Of a stretch of DNA of 64,000 bases, positions 39,673 through 49,078 are shown in pieces. This DNA comes from Bacillus nakamurai (GTDB lineage Bacteria; Bacillota; Bacilli; Bacillales; Bacillaceae). The stretch is taken from the NCBI RefSeq assembly GCF_001584325.1, contig NZ_LSAZ01000010.1, positions 35,970 to 99,969 on the forward strand, read 5' to 3'. The translations under genes and the position numbers were made by a program. The stretch's first letter is position 1; each line of letters begins with the position of its first letter. The notes under the pieces were generated by a model, which worked only from the letters and a program-made list of their open reading frames with translations, was not told the DNA's origin and did not search any database.

Positions 39673-40275
39673 ATGGAACTGTTTTATTATTACTGGTCTA
39701 TGTGGTTTTTGTGGATACTTGCGACTTTTATTTTCGCCAAGACGAAAAGCCGTTTTCATGTATCAGTCTTTATTTTGACTAATATCATGGCAAGCATACA
39801 TCATATGACGGTTTATTTTACGCTGAACGCAGCGTATGTGATGTTTTTTGCAGCGGCGTTTGTCTATGCGGGACGCTTAGGCATGCACAAACAGCTCCGT
39901 TATATTGTCATACATTTGACGACGGCGGCAGCGTACGGATTTATTTTTCTTTTTGCATTATATGATCCGGTTTGGTTTATTATAAAACCTGAATGGGCGG
40001 CGGTCATATTGCTGACCGTCATTATGGTTTCCGTTGAGGGGCGGTTTCCTGAGCGGCTCTGTCTGTTTGTTCTCGGCATGTGCCAAGGGGAGCTTTTATA
40101 TTCAATGGTCATTCATAAGATTGCAGGCGCGGCAACCGTCGGAGACTATCCTTGGCTCTCCGGGTGTTCGGCGGGAGCGGTTTTGCTTGTCGGGCTGACC
40201 ACATATGAGCAGCTCGTCGCACGCATCAGCGCAAAAAGCAAAAAGACGGGCAAAGGAGCTACAAAAATGTCATGA
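39673..40275 (+). CDS. yphA: Polytopic membrane protein YphA
   Basis: A 200-residue hydrophobic protein with about six or seven predicted helices and a short basic C-terminal tail (SAKSKKTGKGATKMS). It has no motif I can tie to a function. The position next to ypzI and before der, and the general resemblance, support yphA. ATG 39673 follows AGGAGGAGCG; the frame is open to 39634. About 190 bases separate it from der. Confidence 0.82.
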   Translation: MELFYYYWSMWFLWILATFIFAKTKSRFHVSVFILTNIMASIHHMTVYFTLNAAYVMFFAAAFVYAGRLGMHKQLRYIVIHLTTAAAYGFIFLFALYDPVWFIIKPEWAAVILLTVIMVSVEGRFPERLCLFVLGMCQGELLYSMVIHKIAGAATVGDYPWLSGCSAGAVLLVGLTTYEQLVARISAKSKKTGKGATKMS

Positions 40276-40323
40276 AAACAAGCCGGGACTGTTACATGAT
40301 TGCGAAACATTTTGAAGAATACA

Positions 40324-40390
40324 TTGTGATCTCAGTGAAAACTGATATAATAAATGAGTTAAGCCCTTCTGTTTGAAGGGTTCTTTTCAT
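40324..40390 (+). promoter_or_regulatory. der promoter with an attenuator-like leader hairpin
   Basis: TTGTGA (40324-40329), a 16-base spacer and TATAAT (40346-40351) form a likely promoter. About ten bases downstream, a 7-8 bp stem, cccttc (40364-40369) with gaaggg (40375-40380) extended by flanking pairs, runs into ttcttttc. It lies in the leader, 75 bases before the der start. Confidence 0.5.
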
Positions 40391-40465
40391 AGCGAAGATG
40401 ATTTTAATAACCGGTTGAACAATTTTTATGAAAATGTAAGCGGCTGGATTGAAAGGAAGGGTACT

Positions 40466-41776
40466 ATGGGTAAACCTGTCGTAGCCATTGTCGGAAGACC
40501 GAATGTGGGTAAGTCCACAATCTTTAACCGGATTGCGGGTGAAAGAATTTCAATAGTAGAAGATACCCCCGGAGTGACGAGGGACCGGATATACAGCTCG
40601 GCGGAATGGCTGAATTATGATTTTAACCTGATTGACACAGGCGGAATCGATATCGGAGACGAACCGTTTCTGACACAAATCCGCCAGCAGGCTGAAATCG
40701 CCATGGACGAGGCTGATGTGATTATATTTATGGTGAACGGCCGTGAAGGTGTGACGGCTGCGGATGAAGAAGTGGCGAAAATACTTTACCGGACGAAAAA
40801 GCCGGTCGTATTAGCCGTTAATAAATTAGACAATACCGAAATGAGATCGAACATTTATGATTTTTACGCGCTCGGCTTTGGCGAGCCTTATCCGATTTCC
40901 GGTACACACGGCTTGGGTTTAGGCGATTTGCTTGACGCGGCTGCCGAGCATTTTAAAAACATTCCGGAAACGAAATACAGTGACGATGTCGTTCAATTCT
41001 GCCTGATCGGCCGTCCGAATGTCGGCAAATCTTCCCTTGTAAACGCGATGCTCGGCGAAGAGCGTGTCATCGTCAGCAACGTGGCGGGTACGACGAGAGA
41101 CGCGGTGGATACGGCGTTCACATACAACCAGCAGGAATTTGTGATCGTCGATACAGCAGGAATGAGAAAAAAGGGTAAAGTATACGAAACGACTGAAAAA
41201 TACAGCGTGCTCCGGGCGTTAAAAGCGATTGACCGCTCTGATGTCGTCGGTGTGGTGCTGAACGCTGAAGAAGGCATCCTCGAGCAGGACAAGCGGATCG
41301 CCGGCTATGCTCATGAAGCGGGAAAAGCCGTCGTCATCGTCGTAAACAAATGGGATGCCGTTGAGAAAGATGAACGCACGATGAAAGAATTCGAACAGAA
41401 TATTCGGGAGCATTTTCAATTTCTCGATTACGCGCCGGTCTTATTTATGTCTGCATTGACGACAAAACGGATCCATACATTGATGCCTGCGATTATTAAA
41501 GCAAGTGAAAACCACTCGCTTCGCGTGCAGACAAACGTTTTAAACGACGTGATTATGGATGCGGTCGCGATGAACCCGACTCCGACGCATAACGGCTCGC
41601 GCCTGAAAATTTATTATGCGACTCAGGTCGCTATAAAGCCGCCGAGCTTCGTTGTTTTTGTCAATGATCCGGAACTGATGCATTTTTCATATGAACGCTT
41701 TTTAGAAAACCGAATCAGAGATGCGTTCGGTTTTGAAGGGACGCCAATCAAAATATTTGCAAGAGCGAGAAAATAA
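40466..41776 (+). CDS. der: Ribosome-assembly GTPase Der (EngA)
   Basis: Essential GTPase for 50S subunit assembly with two tandem G domains. Domain 1 (about 2-165) has G1 GRPNVGKST (residues 9-17) and G3 DTGGI; domain 2 (about 175-345) has [14 protein letters not shown] and NKWD. A KH-like domain (about 350-436) ends the protein. Length 436, equal to B. subtilis. ATG 40466 follows AAAGGAAGGG; the frame is open from 40373 through the leader hairpin, which I regard as non-coding. gpsA follows after 17 bases. Confidence 0.96.
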   Translation: MGKPVVAIVGRPNVGKSTIFNRIAGERISIVEDTPGVTRDRIYSSAEWLNYDFNLIDTGGIDIGDEPFLTQIRQQAEIAMDEADVIIFMVNGREGVTAADEEVAKILYRTKKPVVLAVNKLDNTEMRSNIYDFYALGFGEPYPISGTHGLGLGDLLDAAAEHFKNIPETKYSDDVVQFCLIGRPNVGKSSLVNAMLGEERVIVSNVAGTTRDAVDTAFTYNQQEFVIVDTAGMRKKGKVYETTEKYSVLRALKAIDRSDVVGVVLNAEEGILEQDKRIAGYAHEAGKAVVIVVNKWDAVEKDERTMKEFEQNIREHFQFLDYAPVLFMSALTTKRIHTLMPAIIKASENHSLRVQTNVLNDVIMDAVAMNPTPTHNGSRLKIYYATQVAIKPPSFVVFVNDPELMHFSYERFLENRIRDAFGFEGTPIKIFARARK

Positions 41777-41793
41777 AAAGGTGTGATACAGAG

Positions 41794-42831
41794 ATGAAAA
41801 AAGTGGCAATGCTTGGAGCGGGAAGCTGGGGCACTGCACTTTCTTTAGTGCTGGCTGATAACGGACATCAAGTCATGGTGTGGGGACACCGTGACGAACT
41901 AATCAATCAAATCAATGAACTGCATGAAAATAAAGATTATCTGCCTGGTGTGGAGCTTTCAAGTTCCGTGATCGGCACCACTGATTTAAGCGAAGCTTTA
42001 ACAGGGGCTGAGTTCATTATTGTCGCAGTGCCGACAAAAGCCATTCGTGAAGTGCTCAAGCAGGCTCTGCCTTACCTTTCTAAAAACTCGATTTTTGTTC
42101 ATGTCAGTAAGGGAATCGAGCCGGACACGCTTCTCCGCATTTCAGAATTAATGGAAGAGGAACTGCCTGAGGAATACAGAAAAGATATCGTCGTGCTTTC
42201 CGGGCCGAGCCATGCTGAAGAAGTCGGATTAAGACACCCGACGACCGTAACGTCATCCTCTAAAAATATTGAGGCCGCAGAAGCGGTTCAGGATTTGTTT
42301 ATGAACCAGCATTTCCGCGTTTATACGAATCCCGATATGCTCGGTGTTGAAATAGGGGGAGCTTTAAAAAATATTATTGCTCTGGCCGCCGGGATTACAG
42401 ACGGATTGGGCTACGGAGATAATGCGAAAGCGGCGTTAATCACCCGCGGGCTTGCTGAAATCGCAAGACTTGGGACAAAAATGGGGGGCAATCCTCTTAC
42501 TTTTTCCGGCCTGACCGGCGTAGGCGATTTAATTGTGACGTGTACAAGCGTTCATTCACGGAACTGGCGCGCCGGCAACCTGCTTGGAAAAGGGTATAAG
42601 CTTGAAGAAGTCCTTGACCAGATGGGAATGGTTGTTGAAGGAGTGCGGACAACCAAAGCGGCATATCAGCTTTCTCAAAAATACCAAGTGAAAATGCCGA
42701 TCACAGAAGCGCTTCACCAAGTGTTATTTAATGGGCAAAAGGTAGAAACGGCTGTTGAATCCTTGATGGCCAGAGTAAAAACCCATGAGATGGAGGACTT
42801 GGTCAACACATTTGAAAACCAAGCAAAGTGA
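41794..42831 (+). CDS. gpsA: Glycerol-3-phosphate dehydrogenase GpsA
   Basis: NAD(P)-dependent enzyme that makes sn-glycerol 3-phosphate from dihydroxyacetone phosphate for phospholipid synthesis. Rossmann motif [15 protein letters not shown] (about residues 5-19), catalytic lysine region [16 protein letters not shown] (about 186-201) and the substrate loop [16 protein letters not shown] (about 237-252). Length 345. It starts 17 bases after der and probably shares its transcript. A 321-base gap follows. Confidence 0.96.
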   Translation: MKKVAMLGAGSWGTALSLVLADNGHQVMVWGHRDELINQINELHENKDYLPGVELSSSVIGTTDLSEALTGAEFIIVAVPTKAIREVLKQALPYLSKNSIFVHVSKGIEPDTLLRISELMEEELPEEYRKDIVVLSGPSHAEEVGLRHPTTVTSSSKNIEAAEAVQDLFMNQHFRVYTNPDMLGVEIGGALKNIIALAAGITDGLGYGDNAKAALITRGLAEIARLGTKMGGNPLTFSGLTGVGDLIVTCTSVHSRNWRAGNLLGKGYKLEEVLDQMGMVVEGVRTTKAAYQLSQKYQVKMPITEALHQVLFNGQKVETAVESLMARVKTHEMEDLVNTFENQAK

Positions 42832-43017
42832 CAATAAAACGCTGTCTGCATATTCTGAAGAGATGAAAGTCCAAATCGCGGAACTCTCCGGCTGAAATCG
42901 CTTAAAACATTTGCTGATTTAGGCAGAAGAGGATGCATACGTACGCACACCCGCATACTATAGCATCGAAGTCCAAGAGAGTGAATCTTAGACGTGCAGG
43001 TAAATATAGTCAACTTG
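42832..43017 (+). other. Non-coding stretch after gpsA, possible small RNA or 3' UTR
   Basis: No open frame with a ribosome site and length above ten codons. The stretch holds a direct repeat aagtccaa (about 42867 and 42970), and actctc / gagagt arms that could pair over about 90 bases. It ends in a strong terminator. I cannot identify a known RNA family. Confidence 0.4.
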
Positions 43018-43056
43018 ACTGAAGCAAAGTCCCCCTCTTTGCTTCAGTTTTTTTGT
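43018..43056 (+). terminator. Strong terminator between gpsA and yphE
   Basis: A perfect 12-bp stem, actgaagcaaag (43018-43029) with ctttgcttcagt (43037-43048), followed by seven T. Confidence 0.93.
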
Positions 43057-43152
43057 TTTCTTTCAATAGATGGAAAACCTGTTGATCTTTTCAACATTTG
43101 TATATTAAAATAAAATATAACGCTTACAAAAGAATGATCGGGGGGCACGAAC

Positions 43153-43356
43153 GTGAGTGTGGCATTGATGAAAATGTGGTTTGCGCTTGGAGCTATGGGA
43201 TTAATGTTTGTCGCGGTTGCGTCTATTTATGTAAGCCGGTATAAATGCAAAAACAAGTTTATAAAAGCCGCAGTTTCTTCGCTTGCTTATGCCTGTATGC
43301 TCATATCAGGCTTGATCGTGTTAATGGTTGTGTTCAGCGGGCCTGTTAATGAATAA
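43153..43356 (+). CDS. yphE: Small membrane protein YphE (DUF2768)
   Basis: A 67-residue protein with two transmembrane helices (about 5-25 and 40-61) separated by a basic loop ([13 protein letters not shown]). It fits the DUF2768 family found in spore formers. The GTG start at 43153 follows GGGGGG. It lies 20 bases before yphF and probably shares its transcript. The function is unknown. Confidence 0.85.
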   Translation: MSVALMKMWFALGAMGLMFVAVASIYVSRYKCKNKFIKAAVSSLAYACMLISGLIVLMVVFSGPVNE

Positions 43357-43376
43357 GCAGGAAAGGAGGGCGCGGG

Positions 43377-44108
43377 ATGAATAAATTGAAAATGGCCGTA
43401 ATAACGGCCGCAGTGTTTCTGCTATCAGGCTGCTTATATCCGGAAGCGAAAAAAACTGAAAATCAAGTGTCTTATCAACATCAGCTTGAGCAGGTTCAAG
43501 CGGCCGTTGATGAATTTAAAAAGGCAAACGGCGGGCTTCTGCCCATTCAGACAAAAGATATGAAAACACCGATCTATCAAAAGTATCCGATAGATTTTAA
43601 GCGTCTGGCGCCGAGATACATGGAAGAACCGCCTGCTTCGGCCTATGAAAGCGGAGGAACGTACCAATACGTGCTCGTCGACGTGGAAAACAAGCCGACA
43701 GTTAAGCTCATCGACCTGCAAATGGCCGAAAAAATCCGTGATATGAAGCTTCGTGTCAAAATGTATCAGGAAAAACATACATACCCTCCCTATCAGGACG
43801 TCGTCTCTAAGGGACTGTTCACATTGGATAAAACAAAGCTCGGCATAAAAGAACCTCCTTCAGTCAGAAGCCCGGTATCCGGCGTTTCGCTGCCGCTTTT
43901 GATCGGCGCGGACGGAGATATCTATGCAGACTATCGCGTCGATCTCGCCCGCTGTCTGAAAGAAAACAAAAAAACAGTAAAACCAGGTACGGAAATTCAG
44001 GATATCTTATGGAAGGACACCCCATTTGTCCCGGTTTTTTCAGTCAAATACACCGTCAATGAAAAGCAGGAACCCGTTTTTTTAGAAAGTAAAACGAAAC
44101 AGGAATGA
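43377..44108 (+). CDS. yphF: Lipoprotein YphF
   Basis: A 243-residue predicted lipoprotein: a type II signal peptide with lipobox LLSGC, lipidated Cys19. The rest is hydrophilic with no recognised fold ([20 protein letters not shown] and [16 protein letters not shown] look alike, so two related halves are possible). The place between yphE and spoIVA is that of B. subtilis yphF. ATG 43377 follows AAAGGAGGGCG. Confidence 0.85.
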   Translation: MNKLKMAVITAAVFLLSGCLYPEAKKTENQVSYQHQLEQVQAAVDEFKKANGGLLPIQTKDMKTPIYQKYPIDFKRLAPRYMEEPPASAYESGGTYQYVLVDVENKPTVKLIDLQMAEKIRDMKLRVKMYQEKHTYPPYQDVVSKGLFTLDKTKLGIKEPPSVRSPVSGVSLPLLIGADGDIYADYRVDLARCLKENKKTVKPGTEIQDILWKDTPFVPVFSVKYTVNEKQEPVFLESKTKQE

Positions 44109-44152
44109 ACCTTTCTCCCTCGCATACAAATAGGGAGAAAGGTTTTTTTTTG
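44107..44152 (+). terminator. Terminator of yphEF
   Basis: A perfect 13-bp stem, aacctttctccct (44108-44120) with agggagaaaggtt (44132-44144), then nine T. Confidence 0.93.
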
Positions 44153-44191
44153 ATTGTAATAGAAAGACTGCCTGAAAATTTTCTAAAGATG

Positions 44192-44221
44192 TCATATTGA
44201 AATAGGACAACGTCATACACA
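44192..44221 (+). promoter_or_regulatory. SigE promoter of spoIVA
   Basis: TCATATT (44192-44198), a 15-base spacer and CATACACA (44214-44221) match the mother-cell SigE consensus closely. The B. subtilis gene is also SigE-dependent. Confidence 0.85.
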
Positions 44222-44294
44222 TATAGTGTCCTGTATTTGATTGAAGAATGGTGAAATAAAATTGATAAGGATAGGAAGTCCGGGAGGGGATCAC

Positions 44295-45773
44295 TTGGAA
44301 AAGGTCGATATTTTCAAGGATATCGCTGAACGAACAGGAGGCGATATATACTTAGGAGTCGTTGGCGCTGTCCGTACAGGGAAATCTACATTCATTAAAA
44401 AATTTATGGAGCTTGTGGTGCTCCCGAATATCAGCAATGAAGCGGACCGCGCGCGGGCGCAGGATGAGCTTCCGCAAAGCGCCGCAGGAAAAACGATTAT
44501 GACCACGGAACCTAAATTTGTACCGAATCAGGCAATGTCCGTTCATGTAGCGGAAGGGCTCGATGTCAACATCCGCCTGGTGGACTGTGTGGGATACACT
44601 GTTCCGGGGGCAAAGGGATATGAAGATGAAAACGGCCCGAGAATGATTAATACACCTTGGTACGAAGAGCCGATTCCATTTCACGAAGCAGCGGAAATCG
44701 GGACGAGAAAAGTCATTCAAGAGCACTCCACAATCGGGGTAGTCATTACGACAGACGGCTCGATCGGGGATATCGTACGGGGCGATTACGTAGAGGCGGA
44801 AGAAAGAGTCATTGAAGAGCTGAAGGAAGTCGGCAAACCGTTTATTATGGTAATCAACTCGGTGAAGCCGTACCATCCGGAAACCGAAGCGCTCAGGCAG
44901 GAATTAAGCGGAAAATATGATATACCAGTACTTGCTATGAGTGTTGAAAGCATGCGGGAAACAGATGTCTTAAGCGTCCTCAGAGAAGCGCTTTATGAGT
45001 TTCCTGTGCTTGAAGTGAACGTCAATCTGCCGAGCTGGGTCATGGTGCTCAAAGAAAACCATTGGCTCAGGGAAAGCTATCAGGAATCTGTAAAAGAAAC
45101 CGTAAAGGATATCAAACGTCTGCGTGATGTAGACCGGGTTGTCGGACACTTCAGCGAATTTGAATTTATTGAAAGCGCCGGTTTAGCAGGGATTGAGCTG
45201 GGGCAGGGTGTCGCTGAAATCGATTTGTACGCGCCTGACCATTTATATGACCAGATTTTAAAAGAAGTAGTGGGCGTTGAAATTCGCGGAAAAGACCACT
45301 TGCTTGAATTGATGCAGGACTTTGCCCATGCGAAAACGGAATATGACCAAGTATCAGACGCTTTGAAAATGGTTAAACAGACCGGGTACGGAATTGCCGC
45401 TCCGGCTTTAGCGGATATGAGCCTTGATGAACCGGAAATCATCCGCCAAGGATCAAGATTCGGCGTAAGACTGAAAGCGGTAGCCCCGTCCATTCATATG
45501 ATTAAGGTGGACGTGGAGAGTGAATTTGCGCCGATTATCGGCACGGAAAAGCAAAGTGAAGAGCTTGTCCGCTATTTAATGCAGGATTTTGAAGATGACC
45601 CGCTTTCCATCTGGAATTCCGATATTTTCGGAAGGTCATTAAGCTCTATAGTGAGAGAAGGCATTTCCGCAAAACTCTCGCTCATGCCTGAAAATGCCAG
45701 ATATAAACTGAAAGAAACGCTGGAAAGAATTATTAACGAAGGATCAGGCGGCCTGATCGCCATCATTTTGTAA
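44295..45773 (+). CDS. spoIVA: Spore coat morphogenetic ATPase SpoIVA
   Basis: ATP-dependent cytoskeletal protein that polymerises on the forespore surface and forms the basement layer of the spore coat; also needed for cortex assembly. N-terminal TRAFAC-type domain with Walker A GAVRTGKST (residues 24-32, Lys30) and Walker B-like RLVDCVGY. A middle domain and a C-terminal domain that interacts with SpoVM follow. Length 492 from TTG 44295, which follows GGGAGGGG; this equals B. subtilis. The C-terminus ends GGLIAIIL. Monocistronic. Confidence 0.97.
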   Translation: MEKVDIFKDIAERTGGDIYLGVVGAVRTGKSTFIKKFMELVVLPNISNEADRARAQDELPQSAAGKTIMTTEPKFVPNQAMSVHVAEGLDVNIRLVDCVGYTVPGAKGYEDENGPRMINTPWYEEPIPFHEAAEIGTRKVIQEHSTIGVVITTDGSIGDIVRGDYVEAEERVIEELKEVGKPFIMVINSVKPYHPETEALRQELSGKYDIPVLAMSVESMRETDVLSVLREALYEFPVLEVNVNLPSWVMVLKENHWLRESYQESVKETVKDIKRLRDVDRVVGHFSEFEFIESAGLAGIELGQGVAEIDLYAPDHLYDQILKEVVGVEIRGKDHLLELMQDFAHAKTEYDQVSDALKMVKQTGYGIAAPALADMSLDEPEIIRQGSRFGVRLKAVAPSIHMIKVDVESEFAPIIGTEKQSEELVRYLMQDFEDDPLSIWNSDIFGRSLSSIVREGISAKLSLMPENARYKLKETLERIINEGSGGLIAIIL

Positions 45774-45778
45774 TCAGA

Positions 45779-45812
45779 AGGACCTCTTCTTGAAACGGGA
45801 GGTCTTTTTTTA
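45779..45812 (+). terminator. Terminator of spoIVA
   Basis: Stem gacctc (45781-45786) with gaggtc (45799-45804), loop of 12, then seven T. Confidence 0.85.
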
Positions 45813-46148
45813 TGTCCTTTTAGATACTGGAAATGAATCAAGGATTAGGAGGAAATAAGCAAAAAAAGGAATATTTGTTCGGTGAAACACGTGAAAACCT
45901 TGACGAGCAAGGGATTGGAGCTTTAAAATGCTTGATATGGCTTTTTATATGTGTTACTCTACATACAGAAAATCTTCACTTTGTTGGACAAACATTCCTC
46001 AAGGTGTCTATTTTCTTGTTTAAGCCGTTTACTTGTCTGTTCTTCCCTGCTTTGATTTTTTAATCAGACAGGTTTAGAATCAGGCTGAACTGTGAAGAAA
46101 TGATAATAAACTGCTGAAATGATATTCTTTTGGGAGGAGGTGAAAGGC
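45813..46148 (+). promoter_or_regulatory. Long upstream region of hbs with a promoter candidate
   Basis: 336 bases without a convincing gene. TTGATA (about 45932-45937), a 17-base spacer and TACTCT form one candidate promoter, which would leave a leader near 190 bases. An 8-bp stem, cttgtctg with cagacagg (about 46034-46072), lies in that leader. A 76-codon frame (45833-46063) lacks a ribosome site. Confidence 0.5.
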
Positions 46149-46427
46149 ATGAACAAGACAGAACTAATCAATGCGGTTGCGGAAGCAAGCGAATTGTCTA
46201 AAAAAGACGCTACAAAAGCAGTTGATTCTGTTTTTGATACGATTTTAGATGCACTTAAAAACGGTGATAAAATTCAACTGATCGGTTTTGGTAACTTTGA
46301 GGTGCGCGAGCGTTCTGCACGTAAAGGACGTAACCCTCAAACAGGTGAAGAAATCGAAATTCCAGCAAGCAAGGTACCTGCTTTCAAACCAGGTAAGGCT
46401 CTTAAAGACGCTGTTTCCGGAAAATAA
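46149..46427 (+). CDS. hbs: DNA-binding protein HBsu
   Basis: Essential histone-like HU protein of 92 residues that bends and compacts DNA as a dimer. The N-terminal helices ([21 protein letters not shown]) are followed by the beta-arm with the family signature [21 protein letters not shown] (about residues 46-65) and the C-terminal helix. ATG 46149 follows an excellent GGAGGAGGTG site. High expression is expected; codon use is biased toward preferred codons (for example repeated cgt, ggt and gtt). Confidence 0.97.
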   Translation: MNKTELINAVAEASELSKKDATKAVDSVFDTILDALKNGDKIQLIGFGNFEVRERSARKGRNPQTGEEIEIPASKVPAFKPGKALKDAVSGK

Positions 46428-46481
46428 TTGTGAATATAGATCGTGTATGCATCAGTCATACATACACTTTATTTCTTCACA

Positions 46482-46510
46482 GAAAAGCCCCTTTTTAAGG
46501 GGCTTTTCAT
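46482..46510 (+). terminator. Terminator of hbs
   Basis: A perfect 12-bp stem, gaaaagcccctt (46482-46493) with aaggggcttttc (46497-46508). The tail has few T beyond the stem. Confidence 0.85.
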
Positions 46511-46547
46511 ATTTAAAAAGCCTCAGTCACCAGGCAGGGCTTTCGTT

Positions 46548-46577
46548 TTGCTTTTGGCGCGGCAAATGTGCTAGAAT
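46548..46577 (+). promoter_or_regulatory. Candidate SigA promoter of folE-mtrB
   Basis: TTGCTT (46548-46553), an 18-base spacer and TAGAAT (46572-46577), 37 bases upstream of the folE start. Confidence 0.65.
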
Positions 46578-46614
46578 CGAAATTAAATGTATTCAATGGT
46601 GGAGGACACAGAAG

Positions 46615-47187
46615 ATGAAAGAAGTTAATAAAGAACAGATTGAACAGGCGGTTCGCCAGATTTTAGAGGCGATTGGAGAAGACCCGAACCGAGAAGGGCT
46701 TTTAGATACGCCGAAACGGGTAGCAAAAATGTATGCCGAAGTATTCTCGGGATTGAATGAAGATCCGAAAGAACATTTTCAAACCGTTTTCGGGGAGGAT
46801 CACGAGGAGCTTGTTCTTGTAAAAGATATCGCGTTTCATTCTATGTGTGAACATCATCTTGTTCCTTTTTACGGAAAAGCGCATATTGCCTACATTCCGC
46901 GCGGCGGCAAGGTGACAGGCCTCAGTAAATTGGCCCGCGCAGTGGAAGCCGTCTCAAAACGCCCTCAGCTTCAAGAGCGTATCACCTCAACAATTGCAGA
47001 AAGCATTGTAGACACCTTAGATCCGCACGGCGTCATGGTTGTCGTGGAAGCTGAGCATATGTGCATGACGATGAGAGGCGTAAGAAAGCCGGGTGCAAAA
47101 ACAGTTACATCCGCTGTGAGAGGTATTTTTAAAGATGACGCAGCAGCACGTTCGGAAGTTTTAGAACATATTAAACGTGCGGATTAA
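46615..47187 (+). CDS. folE: GTP cyclohydrolase I FolE (MtrA)
   Basis: First enzyme of folate synthesis: converts GTP to 7,8-dihydroneopterin triphosphate. The 190-residue protein has the zinc and active-site motif [20 protein letters not shown] (about residues 72-91, Cys and two His), [20 protein letters not shown] and the second zinc ligand in [14 protein letters not shown] 46615 follows GGTGGAGGAC. The open frame extends back to 46288 across the hbs end but that is spurious. It is co-transcribed with mtrB, as in B. subtilis. Confidence 0.96.
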   Translation: MKEVNKEQIEQAVRQILEAIGEDPNREGLLDTPKRVAKMYAEVFSGLNEDPKEHFQTVFGEDHEELVLVKDIAFHSMCEHHLVPFYGKAHIAYIPRGGKVTGLSKLARAVEAVSKRPQLQERITSTIAESIVDTLDPHGVMVVVEAEHMCMTMRGVRKPGAKTVTSAVRGIFKDDAAARSEVLEHIKRAD

Positions 47188-47207
47188 TAATGATAGAGGG
47201 TGCCGAT

Positions 47208-47435
47208 ATGAATTCAAAGCATTCAAATGATTTTGTCGTCATTAAAGCGGTCGAGGACGGCGTGAACGTCATCGGTTTAACGAGAGGAACAGATACGAAG
47301 TTTCACCATTCCGAAAAACTGGACAAAGGTGAAGTGATCATCGCTCAATTTACTGAGCATACGTCCGCCATTAAAGTGAGAGGCAACGCCCTCATCCAAA
47401 CCGCTTACGGAGAAATGAAAAGCGAAAAAAAATAA
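47208..47435 (+). CDS. mtrB: Tryptophan attenuation protein TRAP (MtrB)
   Basis: A 75-residue subunit of the 11-mer ring that, with bound tryptophan, wraps (G/U)AG repeats in the trp leader and favours termination. The sequence is nearly the B. subtilis one as I recall it, including the RNA-contact residues Lys37, Lys56 and Arg58 (KLDKGE and IKVRGN). ATG 47208 follows AGAGGGTG; upstream ATG 47190 lacks a site. Its probable target lies in this same window at 54349-54402. Confidence 0.96.
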   Translation: MNSKHSNDFVVIKAVEDGVNVIGLTRGTDTKFHHSEKLDKGEVIIAQFTEHTSAIKVRGNALIQTAYGEMKSEKK

Positions 47436-47437
47436 GC

Positions 47438-47504
47438 TGGCTGTTTCCCGCTGCTGCACAATGCTCGCAAACAGCGGGAGAATACAGCCAATTTCTTTTT
47501 TTTG
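47438..47504 (+). terminator. Terminator of folE-mtrB
   Basis: A long two-part stem: tggctgt (47438-47444) with acagcca (47484-47490), and tcccgctg with cagcggga (47472-47479), then a T-rich tract with nine T. A TATAAT (47508-47513) for hepS follows at once. Confidence 0.85.
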
Positions 47505-47588
47505 TGCTATAATGGTACGTGCGTATAATAACGAGTAAATCTCATACATATTAGAATAAATGTGAATTTGGGGACAAGGGTGATATTT

Positions 47589-48344
47589 TTGCAAGACATC
47601 TACGGAACTTTAGCAAATTTGAATACGAAATTGAAACAAAAGCTGTCTCATCCTTATTTAGCGAAACATATTTCTGCGCCTAAAATCGATGAAGATAAAC
47701 TTCTTCTTTTTCACGCTTTGTTTGAAGAAGCGGACATTAAGAATAACGACAGAGAAAATTATATAGTAACTGCGATGCTTGTCCAAAGCGCCCTTGATAC
47801 CCACGATGAAGTGACAACAGCCAGAGCGTTAAAGCGAGATGAAAATAAAAATCGGCAGCTGACCGTGCTTGCCGGAGACTATTTCAGCGGACTGTACTAT
47901 TCGCTTTTATCTGAAATGAAGGATATCTACATGATTCGGACGCTCGCAACGGCAATTAAAGAGATCAATGAGCATAAAATCCGTCTGTACGATCGGTCTG
48001 TCAATGACATGAACCAATTGATCGAAAGCATGGCGATTGTGGAAGCGGCGCTGTTTCACAGAGTGTCAGACCACTTCAATCTTCCGCGCTGGAAAAGGCT
48101 GGCGAGTGATTTTTTTGTATATAAGCGGCTGATGAACGGCAATGCTATATTTCTCGATGTAATCGGCAATATTGTAAAGTCAGGAAAAACAAAGGCTGAA
48201 ATACTGGAAGAAAGCTTTACAAAAGCAAAGCAGAGCATTGAAACGCTGCTGCCGCTCAATTCACCTATTCAAAATCTATTGCTGAACCGGCTTAAAACAA
48301 TCAGCCAAGACAAAACTTATCATCAGAAAGTGGAAGAAGGGTAA
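47589..48344 (+). CDS. hepS: Heptaprenyl diphosphate synthase component I HepS
   Basis: Small, non-catalytic subunit (251 residues) that with HepT makes the C35 heptaprenyl chain of menaquinone-7. Helical throughout, without the Asp-rich motifs. The sequence is close to B. subtilis HepS (GerCA) for the first 140 residues and more divergent from about 142 to 220 ([12 protein letters not shown]... and [12 protein letters not shown]). TTG 47589 follows AAGGGTGAT; the frame opens earlier at 47562. A TATAAT lies at 47508-47513. It precedes menH by five bases. Confidence 0.95.
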   Translation: MQDIYGTLANLNTKLKQKLSHPYLAKHISAPKIDEDKLLLFHALFEEADIKNNDRENYIVTAMLVQSALDTHDEVTTARALKRDENKNRQLTVLAGDYFSGLYYSLLSEMKDIYMIRTLATAIKEINEHKIRLYDRSVNDMNQLIESMAIVEAALFHRVSDHFNLPRWKRLASDFFVYKRLMNGNAIFLDVIGNIVKSGKTKAEILEESFTKAKQSIETLLPLNSPIQNLLLNRLKTISQDKTYHQKVEEG

Positions 48345-48349
48345 CCATC

Positions 48350-49051
48350 ATGCAGGAGTCAAAAGAACAGCGGGTACACGGCGTATTTGAAAAAATTTAT
48401 AAAAACTATGACCAAATGAACTCTGTCATCAGTTTTCAGCAGCACAAAAAATGGCGCGATAAAACGATGCAGATCATGAATGTGAAAGAAGGCGCCAAAG
48501 CGCTCGATGTCTGCTGCGGAACGGCTGACTGGACGATTGCCCTTGCGAAAGCGGCCGGGAAAAGCGGCGAAGTAAAGGGACTGGATTTCAGTAAAAATAT
48601 GCTGAGCATCGGTGAAAAAAAAGTAAAAGAGGGCGGTTTCAGCCAAATTGAGCTGCTGCACGGAAACGCGATGGAGCTTCCTTTCGAAGATGATTCATTT
48701 GATTTTGTCACCATCGGTTTCGGCTTGCGGAACGTCCCTGATTATCTGACAGTGCTGAAGGAAATGCGGCGCGTGGTCAAACCGGGCGGCCAAGTGGTGT
48801 GCCTGGAAACATCCCAGCCGGAAATGTTCGGCTTCAGACAGGCTTACTTTATGTACTTTAAGTATATTATGCCTTTTTTCGGAAAGATGTTTGCGAAAAG
48901 CTACAAAGAATATTCTTGGCTTCAAGAATCGGCAAGAGAATTTCCCGGTATGAAAGAGCTTGCGCGCCTGTTTGAAGAAGCGGGCCTGACGAATGTCAAA
49001 TACCATCCGTTTACCGGCGGCGTGGCTGCTACACATATCGGATGGAAATGA
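48350..49051 (+). CDS. menH: Demethylmenaquinone methyltransferase MenH (UbiE)
   Basis: SAM-dependent enzyme that methylates demethylmenaquinone in the last step of menaquinone synthesis. Class I methyltransferase motif [18 protein letters not shown] (about residues 48-64), post-I LDFSKNML and the UbiE signatures near [10 protein letters not shown] (about 123-132). Length 233. It sits between the two subunits of heptaprenyl synthase, so side-chain synthesis and ring methylation are co-expressed. It ends in two adjacent TGA codons in the frame of hepT. Confidence 0.96.
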   Translation: MQESKEQRVHGVFEKIYKNYDQMNSVISFQQHKKWRDKTMQIMNVKEGAKALDVCCGTADWTIALAKAAGKSGEVKGLDFSKNMLSIGEKKVKEGGFSQIELLHGNAMELPFEDDSFDFVTIGFGLRNVPDYLTVLKEMRRVVKPGGQVVCLETSQPEMFGFRQAYFMYFKYIMPFFGKMFAKSYKEYSWLQESAREFPGMKELARLFEEAGLTNVKYHPFTGGVAATHIGWK

Positions 49052-49078
49052 TGAATAACAGATGTTTGGGTGAATGAT

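Noticed and set aside
45833..46063. 76-codon plus-strand frame upstream of hbs
   Set aside because: No ribosome site at its ATG, abnormal composition, and it lies in the expected hbs promoter and leader region.
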